From Pseudomonas sp. C2B4 (lineage in GTDB: Bacteria > Pseudomonadota > Gammaproteobacteria > Pseudomonadales > Pseudomonadaceae), in assembly GCF_013359695.1 (NCBI RefSeq), contig NZ_JABFMU010000005.1, positions 168,266 to 232,265 of the forward strand: DNA of 64,000 nucleotides. The letters are read 5' to 3'. The notes beneath the pieces are model-generated. The model did no database searches and was not told where the DNA came from. It worked only from the letters and a program-made list of their open reading frames with translations. The position numbers were made by a program, and so were the translations under genes. Shown in pieces: positions 15,619-23,278 of the stretch; the stretch's first letter is position 1; each line of letters starts with the position of its first letter.

Positions 15619-16288
15619 CGACGCGCAGCCAGCGCTCCAGCAGCTTGAAGCCGCGCACCAGCACAAAAGCCATCAGCAAATAGAACATCCCAGCCGCGAA
15701 GAAGATTTCCACTGGCAAGTAAGTCCGGGCAATGATGGTGCGAGCCATGCCGGTCAATTCCAGCAGGGTCACGGTACTGGCCAGGGCGCTGGCCTTGAGC
15801 ATCAGGATCACTTCGTTGCTGTAGGCCGGCAGGCCGATTCGTGCTGCTCGGGGCAGCATGATGTAGAACAGTGCCTTGGGTTTGGACATGCCCAACGCAC
15901 GGGCCGCCTCGATCTCGCCCGGTGGAATCGCCTGAATGGCGCCACGCAGGATTTCGGCGATATAGGCCGCGGTGTGCAGGGTCATGGTGGCCGTGGCGCA
16001 CCAGAACGGATCGCGCAGGTAGGGCCACATCGAGCTGTTACGGATCACGTCGAACTGCGCCAGCCCGTAATAGACCAGAAATAGCTGAACCAGAAGCGGC
16101 GTGCCACGGAAAAAGAAGATGTAGCCGTAGGGAAATGCCCGCACCCACCACAGGCGCGACGAGCGCGCGATGCCCAGTGGAATCGCCAGCAGCAGTCCGG
16201 CAATCACGGCGATGGCCACCAGTTCCAGGGTCAGGGTCGCGCCCTGAGCCAGTTTCGGCAGCCACTTGATGATGACTTCCCAGTTCAT
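15599..16288 (-). CDS. Polar amino acid ABC transporter permease, HisM type
   Basis: A 229-residue inner-membrane permease. The start at 16288 (MNWEVIIKWLPKL) overlaps the HisQ-type gene stop as ATGA; the longer frame reads through out-of-frame permease sequence. It has about five membrane helices, and the EAA loop for ATPase contact reads EIEAARALGMSKPKALFYIMLP (in part, residues about 125-145). With the preceding permease it forms the heterodimeric channel for basic or polar amino acids. Confidence 0.9.
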   Translation of the reverse strand: MNWEVIIKWLPKLAQGATLTLELVAIAVIAGLLLAIPLGIARSSRLWWVRAFPYGYIFFFRGTPLLVQLFLVYYGLAQFDVIRNSSMWPYLRDPFWCATATMTLHTAAYIAEILRGAIQAIPPGEIEAARALGMSKPKALFYIMLPRAARIGLPAYSNEVILMLKASALASTVTLLELTGMARTIIARTYLPVEIFFAAGMFYLLMAFVLVRGFKLLERWLRVDACQGR

Positions 16289-16980
16289 TGGGTGCTCCTC
16301 GCGAAGCCGCGAGCGGCGCGTTTTTCCAGGAAGTGCATGCCGGTCATGGCCAGAACCGTCAGGCCCAGGTACATGAACGCGGCGACCATATAGAAGGTGA
16401 ACGGTTGCTTGGACACGGTCACGCCGATTTGCGCGTGGCGCATGATTTCTTCCAGGCCGATCACCGACACCAACGCGGTGTCTTTCATCAGGATCATGAA
16501 CAGGTTGCCCAGGCCGGGCAGGGCGATGCGCCACATCTGCGGCATGATCAACTTGGTGAAGATGCGCCATTTCGACAGGCCCAGCGCCACACCGGCCTCA
16601 CGGTGACCCTTGGGAATGGCGAGGATCGCACCACGAAACACTTCCGTGGCGTAGGCGCCGAAGCACAAGCCCAGTGCAATCACGCCGGCAGCGAAGGCGT
16701 TGAGTTCCAGGTCGGGGTTGTCGAAGAACTCGCCCAAGGCACGCATCATGTTGACCGTGCCGAAGTAGATCAGCAGCACCCAGAGCAATTCCGGGATGCC
16801 GCGAACCAGGGTCGAATAAGTACCGCCAAGCCATTGCAGGGGCTTGTACGGGGAAGTCTTGGCCAAGGCGCCAAGCAGACCGAGCACCAGCCCCAGGCAC
16901 AGGGCCGAGAGTGCCAGTTTCACAGTCATCAGCGCGCCAGCGGCGAGCGCCGGGCCGAATCCGTAGAGGTCGATAATCAT
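16285..16980 (-). CDS. Polar amino acid ABC transporter permease, HisQ type
   Basis: A 231-residue permease starting MIIDLYGFGPALAAGALMT, with five predicted membrane helices and the EAA loop HREAGVALGLSKWRIFTKLI (near residue 130). Paired with the HisM-type protein whose gene overlaps by 4 bases. The gap to the binding-protein gene is 78 bases and contains a GC-rich inverted region (GGCGCCG...), possibly lowering permease expression relative to the binding protein. Confidence 0.9.
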   Translation of the reverse strand: MIIDLYGFGPALAAGALMTVKLALSALCLGLVLGLLGALAKTSPYKPLQWLGGTYSTLVRGIPELLWVLLIYFGTVNMMRALGEFFDNPDLELNAFAAGVIALGLCFGAYATEVFRGAILAIPKGHREAGVALGLSKWRIFTKLIMPQMWRIALPGLGNLFMILMKDTALVSVIGLEEIMRHAQIGVTVSKQPFTFYMVAAFMYLGLTVLAMTGMHFLEKRAARGFARSTQ

Positions 16981-17058
16981 GGATTTCTTTTCAAATCGCG
17001 GCAGGCAAGGCCGGGGACCGGCGCCGTCAGAAGGCGGCGCTGGTCCGGCAGGTCAGTA

Positions 17059-17808
17059 TCAATAGATGCTGAACGGGAAGTACTTGTCGTTGATCTTCTT
17101 GTAAGTGCCGTCAGCGACGATTTCTTTCAGGGCGGTGTTCAGCTTCTCGCGGATCGGGTCGTTTTTACGGACAGCGATACCGATCTTGTCGCTTTCTTCC
17201 ACCGGATCACCCTTGAATTCATAGGACCGGCCGGAGTCGCTTTTCAGCCACTCGTAGTTGACGTACTTGTCGGCCAGAATGCCATCCAGACGACCGGAAG
17301 TCAGGTCGAGATAGGCGTTTTCCTGGGTGTCATACAGCTTGATGGTGACGTCGTCACCGAAGTTGTCTTCCAGGAAGGTGCCGGCCAGGGTGGCACGCTG
17401 GGCGCCGATCACCTTGCCCTTCAGCGAGGCCTTGTCGGTTTTGAAGTCGACGTTTTTCGGCGCGATGAATTGCAGTTTGTTGGAGTAGTACGGGTCGGTG
17501 AAGTCTACCGCTTGCTTACGCTCGTCGGTGATCGACATCGAAGAGATCAGGAAGTCGAATTTCTTGGCGTTCAAGGCCGGGATGATGCCGTCCCAGTCGG
17601 AGGTCACCACGGTGCACTCGACCTTCATCCTGGCGCACAGGGCGTCGCCGATTTCCTTGTCGAAGCCCACGACGTTGCCGCTGGCATCTTTGTTATTGAA
17701 CGGCGGGTAGGCCGCTTCGATGCCCATCTTCAGGGTTTCAGCCATGGCACCGGCGCTGAACGCCAGGGTGACGGCGGCAGCCAGGAAGACCTTTTTGTAG
17801 TTCTGCAT
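17059..17808 (-). CDS. Periplasmic polar amino acid-binding protein (HisJ/ArgT type)
   Basis: A 249-residue protein; start at 17808 with GGAG 8-11 bases upstream. Residues 1-23 are a signal peptide (KKVFLAAAVTLAFSAGAMA, cleavage before ETLKMG). The mature part has the SBP_bac_3 fold: GIEAAYPPFNNKDASGNVVG, FDKEIGDALCARMKVEC, ISSMSITDERKQAVDFTDPY, and a C-terminal hinge strand. The Cys pair near CARMKVEC matches the lysine-arginine-ornithine/histidine binders. It delivers basic amino acids to the adjacent permeases. Confidence 0.92.
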   Translation of the reverse strand: MQNYKKVFLAAAVTLAFSAGAMAETLKMGIEAAYPPFNNKDASGNVVGFDKEIGDALCARMKVECTVVTSDWDGIIPALNAKKFDFLISSMSITDERKQAVDFTDPYYSNKLQFIAPKNVDFKTDKASLKGKVIGAQRATLAGTFLEDNFGDDVTIKLYDTQENAYLDLTSGRLDGILADKYVNYEWLKSDSGRSYEFKGDPVEESDKIGIAVRKNDPIREKLNTALKEIVADGTYKKINDKYFPFSIY

Positions 17809-17821
17809 GCGGGTAGCTCCG

Positions 17822-18595
17822 TTAGCGGTTGCTGGACATGAATTGTTTGCAGCGCGCCGAAAGCGGGTTTTCAAACACCTGCTGTGGCGATCCTTGCTCT
17901 TCTACCAGGCCCTGGTGGAGGAACACCACTTCGCTGGAGACCTGACGGGCGAAGCCCATTTCGTGGGTCACGAGCAGCATGGTGCGGCCTTCTTCGGCCA
18001 GTGCGCGGATGACATTAAGTACTTCCTGGACCATTTCCGGGTCAAGCGCGGAGGTGGGCTCGTCGAACAGGATGACCTTGGGCTGCATGGCCAGGGTGCG
18101 GGCAATGGCCGCGCGTTGTTGCTGACCGCCGGACAGTTGCGCGGGGTAGGCGTGGCGCTTGTCGGCAATGCCGACCTTGGCCAGCAGGGCTTCGGCCACT
18201 TCAATGGCTTCGGCCTTGCTCTGGCCGAGCACACGGCGCGGAGCCTCGATGATGTTGTCGAGCACGCTCATGTGCGGCCAAAGATTAAAGTTTTGAAACA
18301 CAAACCCGATTTCGCTGCGCAGGCGATTGATCTGCTTGCCATCGGCAGCGACCAGTTCGCCGTTCTTCGCGGTCTTGAGTTTAAGTTCTTCACCGGCCAC
18401 CAGAATCTGGCCCTGGTGCGGGTTTTCCAACAGGTTGATGCAACGCAGGAACGTGGACTTGCCGGAACCGGAGGAACCCAGGATCGAGATCACATCGCCG
18501 TCGCGGGCGGTCAGCGAGACGCCTTTGAGCACCTCCAGCGAACCGTAGCGTTTGTGCAAGTTGCGGATTTCAAGCGCGGGCGTGGCCTCAGCCAT
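17822..18595 (-). CDS. Polar amino acid ABC transporter ATPase (HisP type)
   Basis: A 257-residue ATPase with Walker A GSSGSGKST (residues about 39-47), Q-loop VFQNFNLWPHM, signature LSGGQQQR and Walker B VILFDEPTSALDPEM, plus the switch His in LLVTHEMGFA. First gene of the operon ATPase-binding protein-permease-permease-methyltransferase, 13 bases before the binding-protein start. The order resembles P. aeruginosa PA5152-PA5155 as I recall it. Confidence 0.95.
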   Translation of the reverse strand: MAEATPALEIRNLHKRYGSLEVLKGVSLTARDGDVISILGSSGSGKSTFLRCINLLENPHQGQILVAGEELKLKTAKNGELVAADGKQINRLRSEIGFVFQNFNLWPHMSVLDNIIEAPRRVLGQSKAEAIEVAEALLAKVGIADKRHAYPAQLSGGQQQRAAIARTLAMQPKVILFDEPTSALDPEMVQEVLNVIRALAEEGRTMLLVTHEMGFARQVSSEVVFLHQGLVEEQGSPQQVFENPLSARCKQFMSSNR

Positions 18596-18955
18596 GTGCG
18601 TTCCTCATATATGTTGCGCTCCTGCTGTTGGCGACCTTCCTGGCGAGGCGGCCAAGCTAGCATAGCGTTTCAAAGGCAGCCAACAGCGCTACGGGCAGTA
18701 AACGGCTGGCATGTGGCAGGTTGTCGCATCGGCACAGCAGACTGTCGCCCCATCAACAACCGAACAGCCGTTTGAACCCTGCTCGCAGGTAAAAGCGCGG
18801 TGGCTGTCGCGTAAAAAAGGGCGCGATGTTGCCAGCTTTGACGGGGTGTTGGAAGCGCAAACCGGCCAAACGCACTTTTAATGTGCGCTGAGCATTTTTT
18901 GGGTGTGTTTCCGGTGCGCTGGTTCGTTCAATAAGTGGGTCGCAGGGTAACGCTT
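18596..18955. other. Divergent promoter region, left part
   Basis: About 360 bases upstream of the ATPase gene with no coding signal. The minus-strand promoter of the transporter must lie here, but I see no convincing box. The stretch is GC-rich near 18650-18850 and shows no repeats worth naming. Confidence 0.5.
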
Positions 18956-18968
18956 TGGCAAAGTGCCA
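18956..18968. promoter_or_regulatory. Palindrome TGGCA-AAG-TGCCA upstream of the permease gene
   Basis: A perfect 5-base inverted repeat around a 3-base centre, about 110 bases before the predicted sigma-54 start point. That distance suits an enhancer-binding activator. Activator identity unknown. Confidence 0.4.
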
Positions 18969-19038
18969 TTACTATCAATGACTTGCGATGACTGTCCGGT
19001 CAGGCCGAGATCGGCGGATTAGAGGGTTTTGAAACATT

Positions 19039-19055
19039 TTGGCGCAATTATTGCG
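19039..19055 (+). promoter_or_regulatory. Sigma-54-type promoter of the APC permease gene
   Basis: TTGGCGCAATTATTGCG: the GG at 19041-19042 and GC at 19053-19054 are exactly 10 bases apart, and both TGGC and TTGC blocks agree with the -24/-12 consensus. The transcript would begin near 19066, leaving an 83-base leader before the ATG. Confidence 0.6.
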
Positions 19056-19148
19056 TGCAGATTCCGGAACGCCCCGTTGGTTTCTTTTTACAGAAGGGAA
19101 ATTCAAACGGGATGCATGCATTCGCTTTTCCTTACAAAGGTAGTTTCA

Positions 19149-20540
19149 ATGAGCAGTACCCAAAGCTCTAACGGCCTCGAACAGGGGCTTAAACCGCGTC
19201 ATGTGACCATGCTGTCGATCGCCGGGGTTATCGGCGCCGGCTTGTTCGTTGGCTCGGGCCACGCGATCGCTGCAGCAGGCCCAGCCGTGCTGTTGGCCTA
19301 TGCCGCCGCCGGTATGCTGGTGGTGTTGGTGATGCGTATGCTGGGTGAAATGGCGGTTGCCTCGCCAGACACCGGCTCCTTCTCTACTTATGCCGATCGC
19401 GCGATCGGTCACTGGGCCGGTTTCACCATCGGCTGGCTGTACTGGTGGTTCTGGGTTCTCGTCATCCCGCTGGAGGCCAACGCCGCCGCGACCATCCTGC
19501 ATGCCTGGTTCCCGGGCGTGGACATCTGGGCCTTCGCCCTGGTCATCACGATGCTGCTGACAGTGACCAACCTGTTCAGTGTCAAAAACTACGGTGAGTT
19601 CGAATTCTGGTTCGCCCTGCTCAAGGTGGTGGCGATCATCGGTTTCATCATTCTGGGCGTCGCGGCGATCTTCGGCTTCCTGCCGAACAGCCAGGTCAGC
19701 GGCGTTTCGCACCTGTTCGACACCCAGGGCTTCCTGCCAAACGGCATGGGCGCGGTGCTTGGTGCAATCCTGACCACCATGTTCTCCTTCATGGGTACCG
19801 AGATCGTGACCATTGCGGCCGCGGAATCGAAGAACCCTGGCAAGCAAATCTCCAAGGCCACCAACTCGGTGATCTGGCGGATCGGCCTGTTCTATCTCGT
19901 ATCGATTTTCATCGTTGTGGCACTGGTGCCATGGAACGATCCGGTACTGGCCAGCCTCGGTTCCTACCAGACCGTGCTTGAGCGCATGGGTATCCCGAAT
20001 GCCAAGATGATCGTCGATATCGTGGTACTGGTTGCTGTCACCAGCTGCCTGAACTCCGCGCTCTACACTTCGTCGCGCATGTTGTTCTCCCTGGGCAAGC
20101 GCGGTGATGCACCGGCCATGTCCACCCGCACCAACAAAAGCGGCACGCCATACTGGGCGGTCATGCTGTCCACTGGCGCAGCGTTCCTGGCAACCTTCGC
20201 CAACTACGTGGCTCCGGCTGCTGTGTTCGAGTTCCTGCTGGCCAGCTCCGGTGCCATCGCATTGCTGGTGTACCTGGTGATTGCGATCTCGCAACTGCGC
20301 ATGCGCAAGCAGCGTATGGCGCGTGGCGAGAAAATCGTGTTCAGCATGTGGCTGTTCCCGGGCCTGACCTACGCGGTGATCGCATTCATCGTGGGTGCCC
20401 TGACCATCATGCTGTTCCAGGACGCCCATCGCGTGGAAATCCTGGCGACCGGTCTGCTCAGCATTCTGGTGGTTGCCGCCGGTTTGCTGGTCGCTCGCCG
20501 TCGTCGCAACGAGAAGGTAATCGCAGCAGTCGCACGCTGA
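19149..20540 (+). CDS. APC-family amino acid permease, GabP-like
   Basis: A 463-residue inner-membrane transporter with 12 predicted helices. The frame is open from 19029, but MSSTQSSNGLEQGLKPRHV at 19149 is the usual N-terminus of this group. The family signature of the first helix, SIAGVIGAGLFVGSGHAI, and the TM3-5 region GEMAVASPDTGSFSTYADRA identify the amino acid/GABA permease subgroup; FMGTEIVTIAAAES lies in TM6. Substrate could be GABA, beta-alanine or another small amino acid. A sigma-54-type promoter 100 bases upstream suggests induction with nitrogen status or substrate. Confidence 0.88.
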   Translation: MSSTQSSNGLEQGLKPRHVTMLSIAGVIGAGLFVGSGHAIAAAGPAVLLAYAAAGMLVVLVMRMLGEMAVASPDTGSFSTYADRAIGHWAGFTIGWLYWWFWVLVIPLEANAAATILHAWFPGVDIWAFALVITMLLTVTNLFSVKNYGEFEFWFALLKVVAIIGFIILGVAAIFGFLPNSQVSGVSHLFDTQGFLPNGMGAVLGAILTTMFSFMGTEIVTIAAAESKNPGKQISKATNSVIWRIGLFYLVSIFIVVALVPWNDPVLASLGSYQTVLERMGIPNAKMIVDIVVLVAVTSCLNSALYTSSRMLFSLGKRGDAPAMSTRTNKSGTPYWAVMLSTGAAFLATFANYVAPAAVFEFLLASSGAIALLVYLVIAISQLRMRKQRMARGEKIVFSMWLFPGLTYAVIAFIVGALTIMLFQDAHRVEILATGLLSILVVAAGLLVARRRRNEKVIAAVAR

Positions 20541-20576
20541 GTCCTCTGGCTCAAACCAAGCGCTGTTGAAACATCG

Positions 20577-20611
20577 AACGACCGCCATCAGTAATGATCG
20601 CGGTCGTTTTT
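20577..20611 (+). terminator. Terminator after the permease gene
   Basis: Stem AACGACCGC / GCGGTCGTT with an inner ATCA/TGAT helix, followed by five Ts. It lies 36 bases after the stop. Confidence 0.85.
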
Positions 20612-20915
20612 GCATTCATTGCGGCGATTTATTGAAAGGCTGTCCCATGGACAGGGTGGTGGCAAAATAGTAGCCTTTGCGCTGAATGTGTATCACGGTT
20701 TATCCGGATACGATGGAGATGTCAGGACATGGATTGTTCACCCCGGCCTTTGCGGCTACCGTCCCTCAATTCCTTTCCTGCCTGCTCCGTTATCCGGCTT
20801 TTGTCCTGGATGCATTTGCCTGTGTCTGCCGTTCATACGGCTGAACAGTGCCATTGCTGCATGGGGTAGCCCGCCCCATTCAGCCAACCCATCGGGGCAT
20901 CAAGGAGAGACAGGC
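20612..20915. other. Leader region with no gene
   Basis: An open frame covers this stretch (from 20610) in phase with the following gene, but it is Cys/Pro-rich and lacks a ribosome site, so it is taken as upstream sequence of the small membrane protein gene. No clear promoter or RNA structure was recognised. Confidence 0.5.
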
Positions 20916-21242
20916 ATGGCGTTTACGTCGGTTATTTTCAAAAACCCTAACACCGGTGCCATGAAAGAAGCGCCAATCGGTTTTTCATGGACTGTGTTTT
21001 TCTTTGGTTTCTTTCCGCCGCTGTTCCGTGGGGATATCAAGTGGGCTGCGATCATGTTTCTGCTGGCTTGCTTCACCTTCGGGTTAAGTAACATCGTGTT
21101 CATGTTCATCTACAACAAACTGTACGTGCGTGACCTGATCGGTGCGGGCTTCAAGGCTCAATCCATCGCCAGCGGCGATCTGAGCTATGCCAGTGCAAAA
21201 GTCGGCATGGAAATCCCGCGCCTGGAAGGTGTTGCTGCCTGA
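20916..21242 (+). CDS. Small membrane protein, DUF2628-like
   Basis: A 108-residue protein; the ATG at 20916 follows AAGGAGAGACAGGC, a strong ribosome site. The N-terminus (VIFKNPNTGAMKEAPIGFSW) leads into two membrane helices (WTVFFFGFFPPLFRGD and WAAIMFLLACFTFGLSNIVF). The phrase GFSWTVFFFGFFPPLFRGD is characteristic of the small DUF2628-type inner-membrane proteins. C-terminal 35 residues are soluble. Function unknown. Confidence 0.75.
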   Translation: MAFTSVIFKNPNTGAMKEAPIGFSWTVFFFGFFPPLFRGDIKWAAIMFLLACFTFGLSNIVFMFIYNKLYVRDLIGAGFKAQSIASGDLSYASAKVGMEIPRLEGVAA

Positions 21243-21266
21243 GGCATGTCCCCCCTTGTCGGCAAC

Positions 21267-21305
21267 AAAAAACGGCCGCTGTCAGTGATGACAAGCGGCC
21301 GTTTT
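21267..21305. terminator. Bidirectional terminator
   Basis: AAAACGGCCGCT pairs with AGCGGCCGTTTTT around an inner TGTCA/TGACA helix. A and T runs on both sides serve the plus-strand membrane protein gene and the convergent minus-strand pair. Confidence 0.88.
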
Positions 21306-21323
21306 TCATTTGGGTCGAAACCC

Positions 21324-21776
21324 TTATTCGGCTTTTTCTTCTGGCGCATCCACCGCCTGGCGGTAGACGTCCAGCGCGTCGCCGAAGTCAGCAATGAACT
21401 GCGGGTCGGTCAGCCATGCCTGGGCGGCGTCGCGGTCCATGCCGTCGGCCCACATGCGGTAATCGATCAGCATGTCGGCGGCCAGGTGGGTGGCGGCCAT
21501 GCCTTCGTCATCGGCGTTTTCCATGTCCAGCAGTTCTGGATGGTCAATGATGATAAAGGCGAGGTTCGTCAGCAGCACGGAGAGCATTTCACTGCGGCTG
21601 ACAGCTTCCGCATCGCGCATTTTGCTGAACATCGCCAGGGTGTATTCCGGGATCGGTTCGCCGATTTCGCCCAGGTCATCATCCAGCGCGGCGGGTTTTC
21701 TGCCGTGAATATTGATTTGCCTGGCTTTGGCTTTAGCGCGTTTGGCGCGTTTCTGTTGCTTGTTCAGAGAGGCCAT
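21324..21776 (-). CDS. Lysine-rich N-terminus hypothetical protein, copy 2 of a tandem pair
   Basis: A 150-residue protein beginning MASLNKQQKRAKRAKAKARQ, nearly identical at its start to the neighbour at 21783-22199. The rest is acidic and helical (EPIPEYTLAMFSKMRDAEAV, LLTNLAFIIIDHPELLDMEN, ADMLIDYRMWADGMDRDAAQ). The basic head with an acidic body suggests an RNA- or ribosome-associated protein, but nothing proves this. No membrane segment or signal. Six bases separate it from the paralog upstream. Confidence 0.75.
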   Translation of the reverse strand: MASLNKQQKRAKRAKAKARQINIHGRKPAALDDDLGEIGEPIPEYTLAMFSKMRDAEAVSRSEMLSVLLTNLAFIIIDHPELLDMENADDEGMAATHLAADMLIDYRMWADGMDRDAAQAWLTDPQFIADFGDALDVYRQAVDAPEEKAE

Positions 21777-21782
21777 GGGAAC

Positions 21783-22199
21783 TCAGTTCGGTTTCTGTTG
21801 GGTTTGGGCGGCGATCGCGTCGGACGCTGCCACGTAGTCAGCCTGGAAGGCTGCGGATTCGATCCACGCCAGCGCCCCGGCTTCGTCGGTTTCGGCGGAC
21901 CATTGGCGGTACTCGATCAGCGCGGCGAGGATAAAGTCCATCGCGCCTTCTTCGCCTTCCTGTTCATACACCAGCTCCAGCAGCGGGTCTTCGAGGAAGG
22001 CCGTGCACATGGCTTGCTGACTGATCTTTTGCGCGTCGATCATTTTCTTGAACAGGTCGGTCAGGTCGACCGACTCGAAATCGATGCGGTCATCGTTCGG
22101 ATCTAGCTCGACCGGCGCGGCGGCACGTTGGGTGCGGTTTTGCTTGGCTTTGGCCTTGGCGCGGGAGGCGCGTTTTTGCTGCTTGTTGGCGGAGGCCAT
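21783..22199 (-). CDS. Lysine-rich N-terminus hypothetical protein, copy 1 of a tandem pair
   Basis: A 138-residue paralog of the following gene: MASANKQQKRASRAKAKAKQ at the start, then FESVDLTDLFKKMIDAQKIS, CTAFLEDPLLELVYEQEGEE and ALIEYRQWSAETDEAGALAW, which align position by position with the neighbour (FSKMRDAEAVS, LIDYRMWADGMDRDAAQAW). Conserved elements are the basic head, the YRxW motif and the C-terminal helix. The pair arose by duplication. Known in Pseudomonas only as hypothetical proteins, as far as I recall. Confidence 0.75.
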   Translation of the reverse strand: MASANKQQKRASRAKAKAKQNRTQRAAAPVELDPNDDRIDFESVDLTDLFKKMIDAQKISQQAMCTAFLEDPLLELVYEQEGEEGAMDFILAALIEYRQWSAETDEAGALAWIESAAFQADYVAASDAIAAQTQQKPN

Positions 22200-22235
22200 G
22201 GGCGTCGTTCCGTAAGTCGTTGAAAGGGCAGTGGC

Positions 22236-23210
22236 TCAATTGGGTGGCACGGTCCGCCCGGGAGTGTCGGGGGCCAGTTCTCCGTTTTGCAGCCAGGACA
22301 ATGCAATGGGCCATAGTGTGGCTTGGTATGCGCTGCGAAAAAAGGCGAAATGTCCGACTTCTGCTTCGCCGATGTCTTCGGGAGCAATCCGCAGGTGGGT
22401 ATGGGTGCTGCTGGTGAAGTAGCCGAGCAGGCGTTCGATGGCCGGGATGGTGCCGTAGGGATCATCGCTGATACTGATTGCCAGGATCTTTGCGCTGACG
22501 GCGGCAAAGGGCAGGTGACCGGTGGTGGCCTGTATGGCGCGACCACTGGGGCGCTTTTCGTAGTGCGCCGTGGGTGTGCTCCAGTCGCGAACCACGCCGG
22601 CGGGCGTATCCTCCAGCCATCCGAGTCGCTTGCCGGGAAAGTAGCCGCAAAGCAGCGTCACGATCGGCATGACCACATGCCATTTGCCGAACATTCGCCA
22701 GCGATGGGCCGGTTCATAATCACGCCAGTAAGCGAACTGCGCGCCGACGGTGAGCAGTCGCCGAATCACACTCCCCGAGGCTCCCAGCCCCGCTGCACAG
22801 CCGCCAAAGCTATGGCCCACCACATCGACAGGCTGGCCGGGAAACTCACGCTGCGCGCGCTGCAGCATCGCCTCGAAGTCCAGTGCACCCCAGTCGGTCC
22901 ATGAGGCCTGAAGCCCATTGAGCGATGCCGGGCGTGATTCGCCGATGCCGCGGTAGTCGTAGGTGATCACATCGAAGCCATTCGCAAACAGGTAATCGGC
23001 GAAACGCGAGTAGTGTCGGCAACGGACCGAGGTCGCGGCGTTGATGATCACCACCGGGCGAGCGGGGGCCGGATCGGCATGCCGCCAGGTGAAGCCGCCG
23101 AGCATGAAGCCATCGGCGGCGGGTTGCCTGAAGGGCTCGGCAGCGGCGTCTGTTGCCAGTGGCAACTCGATTTGAGTGGGGGCCAGAGGTGGCATGTCCT
23201 GCAAATTCAT
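22236..23210 (-). CDS. Alpha/beta hydrolase
   Basis: A 324-residue protein; start at 23210 (MNLQDMPPLAPTQ) with AAGG 11 bases upstream. The fold is shown by RPVVIINAATSVRCRHYSRF (oxyanion strand), DVITYDYRGIGES, the nucleophile elbow VDVVGHSFGGCAAG (Ser near residue 142), an acid region ISISDDPYGT and the His in IGEAEVGHFAFFR. The lid region includes many aromatic residues (FAYWRDYEPAHRWRMFGKWH). Substrate unknown; probably an esterase or lipase-like enzyme of the serine aminopeptidase group. Confidence 0.82.
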   Translation of the reverse strand: MNLQDMPPLAPTQIELPLATDAAAEPFRQPAADGFMLGGFTWRHADPAPARPVVIINAATSVRCRHYSRFADYLFANGFDVITYDYRGIGESRPASLNGLQASWTDWGALDFEAMLQRAQREFPGQPVDVVGHSFGGCAAGLGASGSVIRRLLTVGAQFAYWRDYEPAHRWRMFGKWHVVMPIVTLLCGYFPGKRLGWLEDTPAGVVRDWSTPTAHYEKRPSGRAIQATTGHLPFAAVSAKILAISISDDPYGTIPAIERLLGYFTSSTHTHLRIAPEDIGEAEVGHFAFFRSAYQATLWPIALSWLQNGELAPDTPGRTVPPN

Positions 23211-23278
23211 GGGCGCTGAACCTTTGCGGGTAGCTGCCAACGATAGTCCTCGTGCTGCGGATGAACAATCTGTCTGTA

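Noticed and set aside
16288..17841. 517-codon plus-strand frame
   Set aside because: Antisense to the ABC transporter permease and binding-protein genes; His/Gln-rich shadow translation.
19146..20615. 489-codon minus-strand frame
   Set aside because: Antisense to the APC permease; extreme His/Gln/Asp content typical of a shadow.
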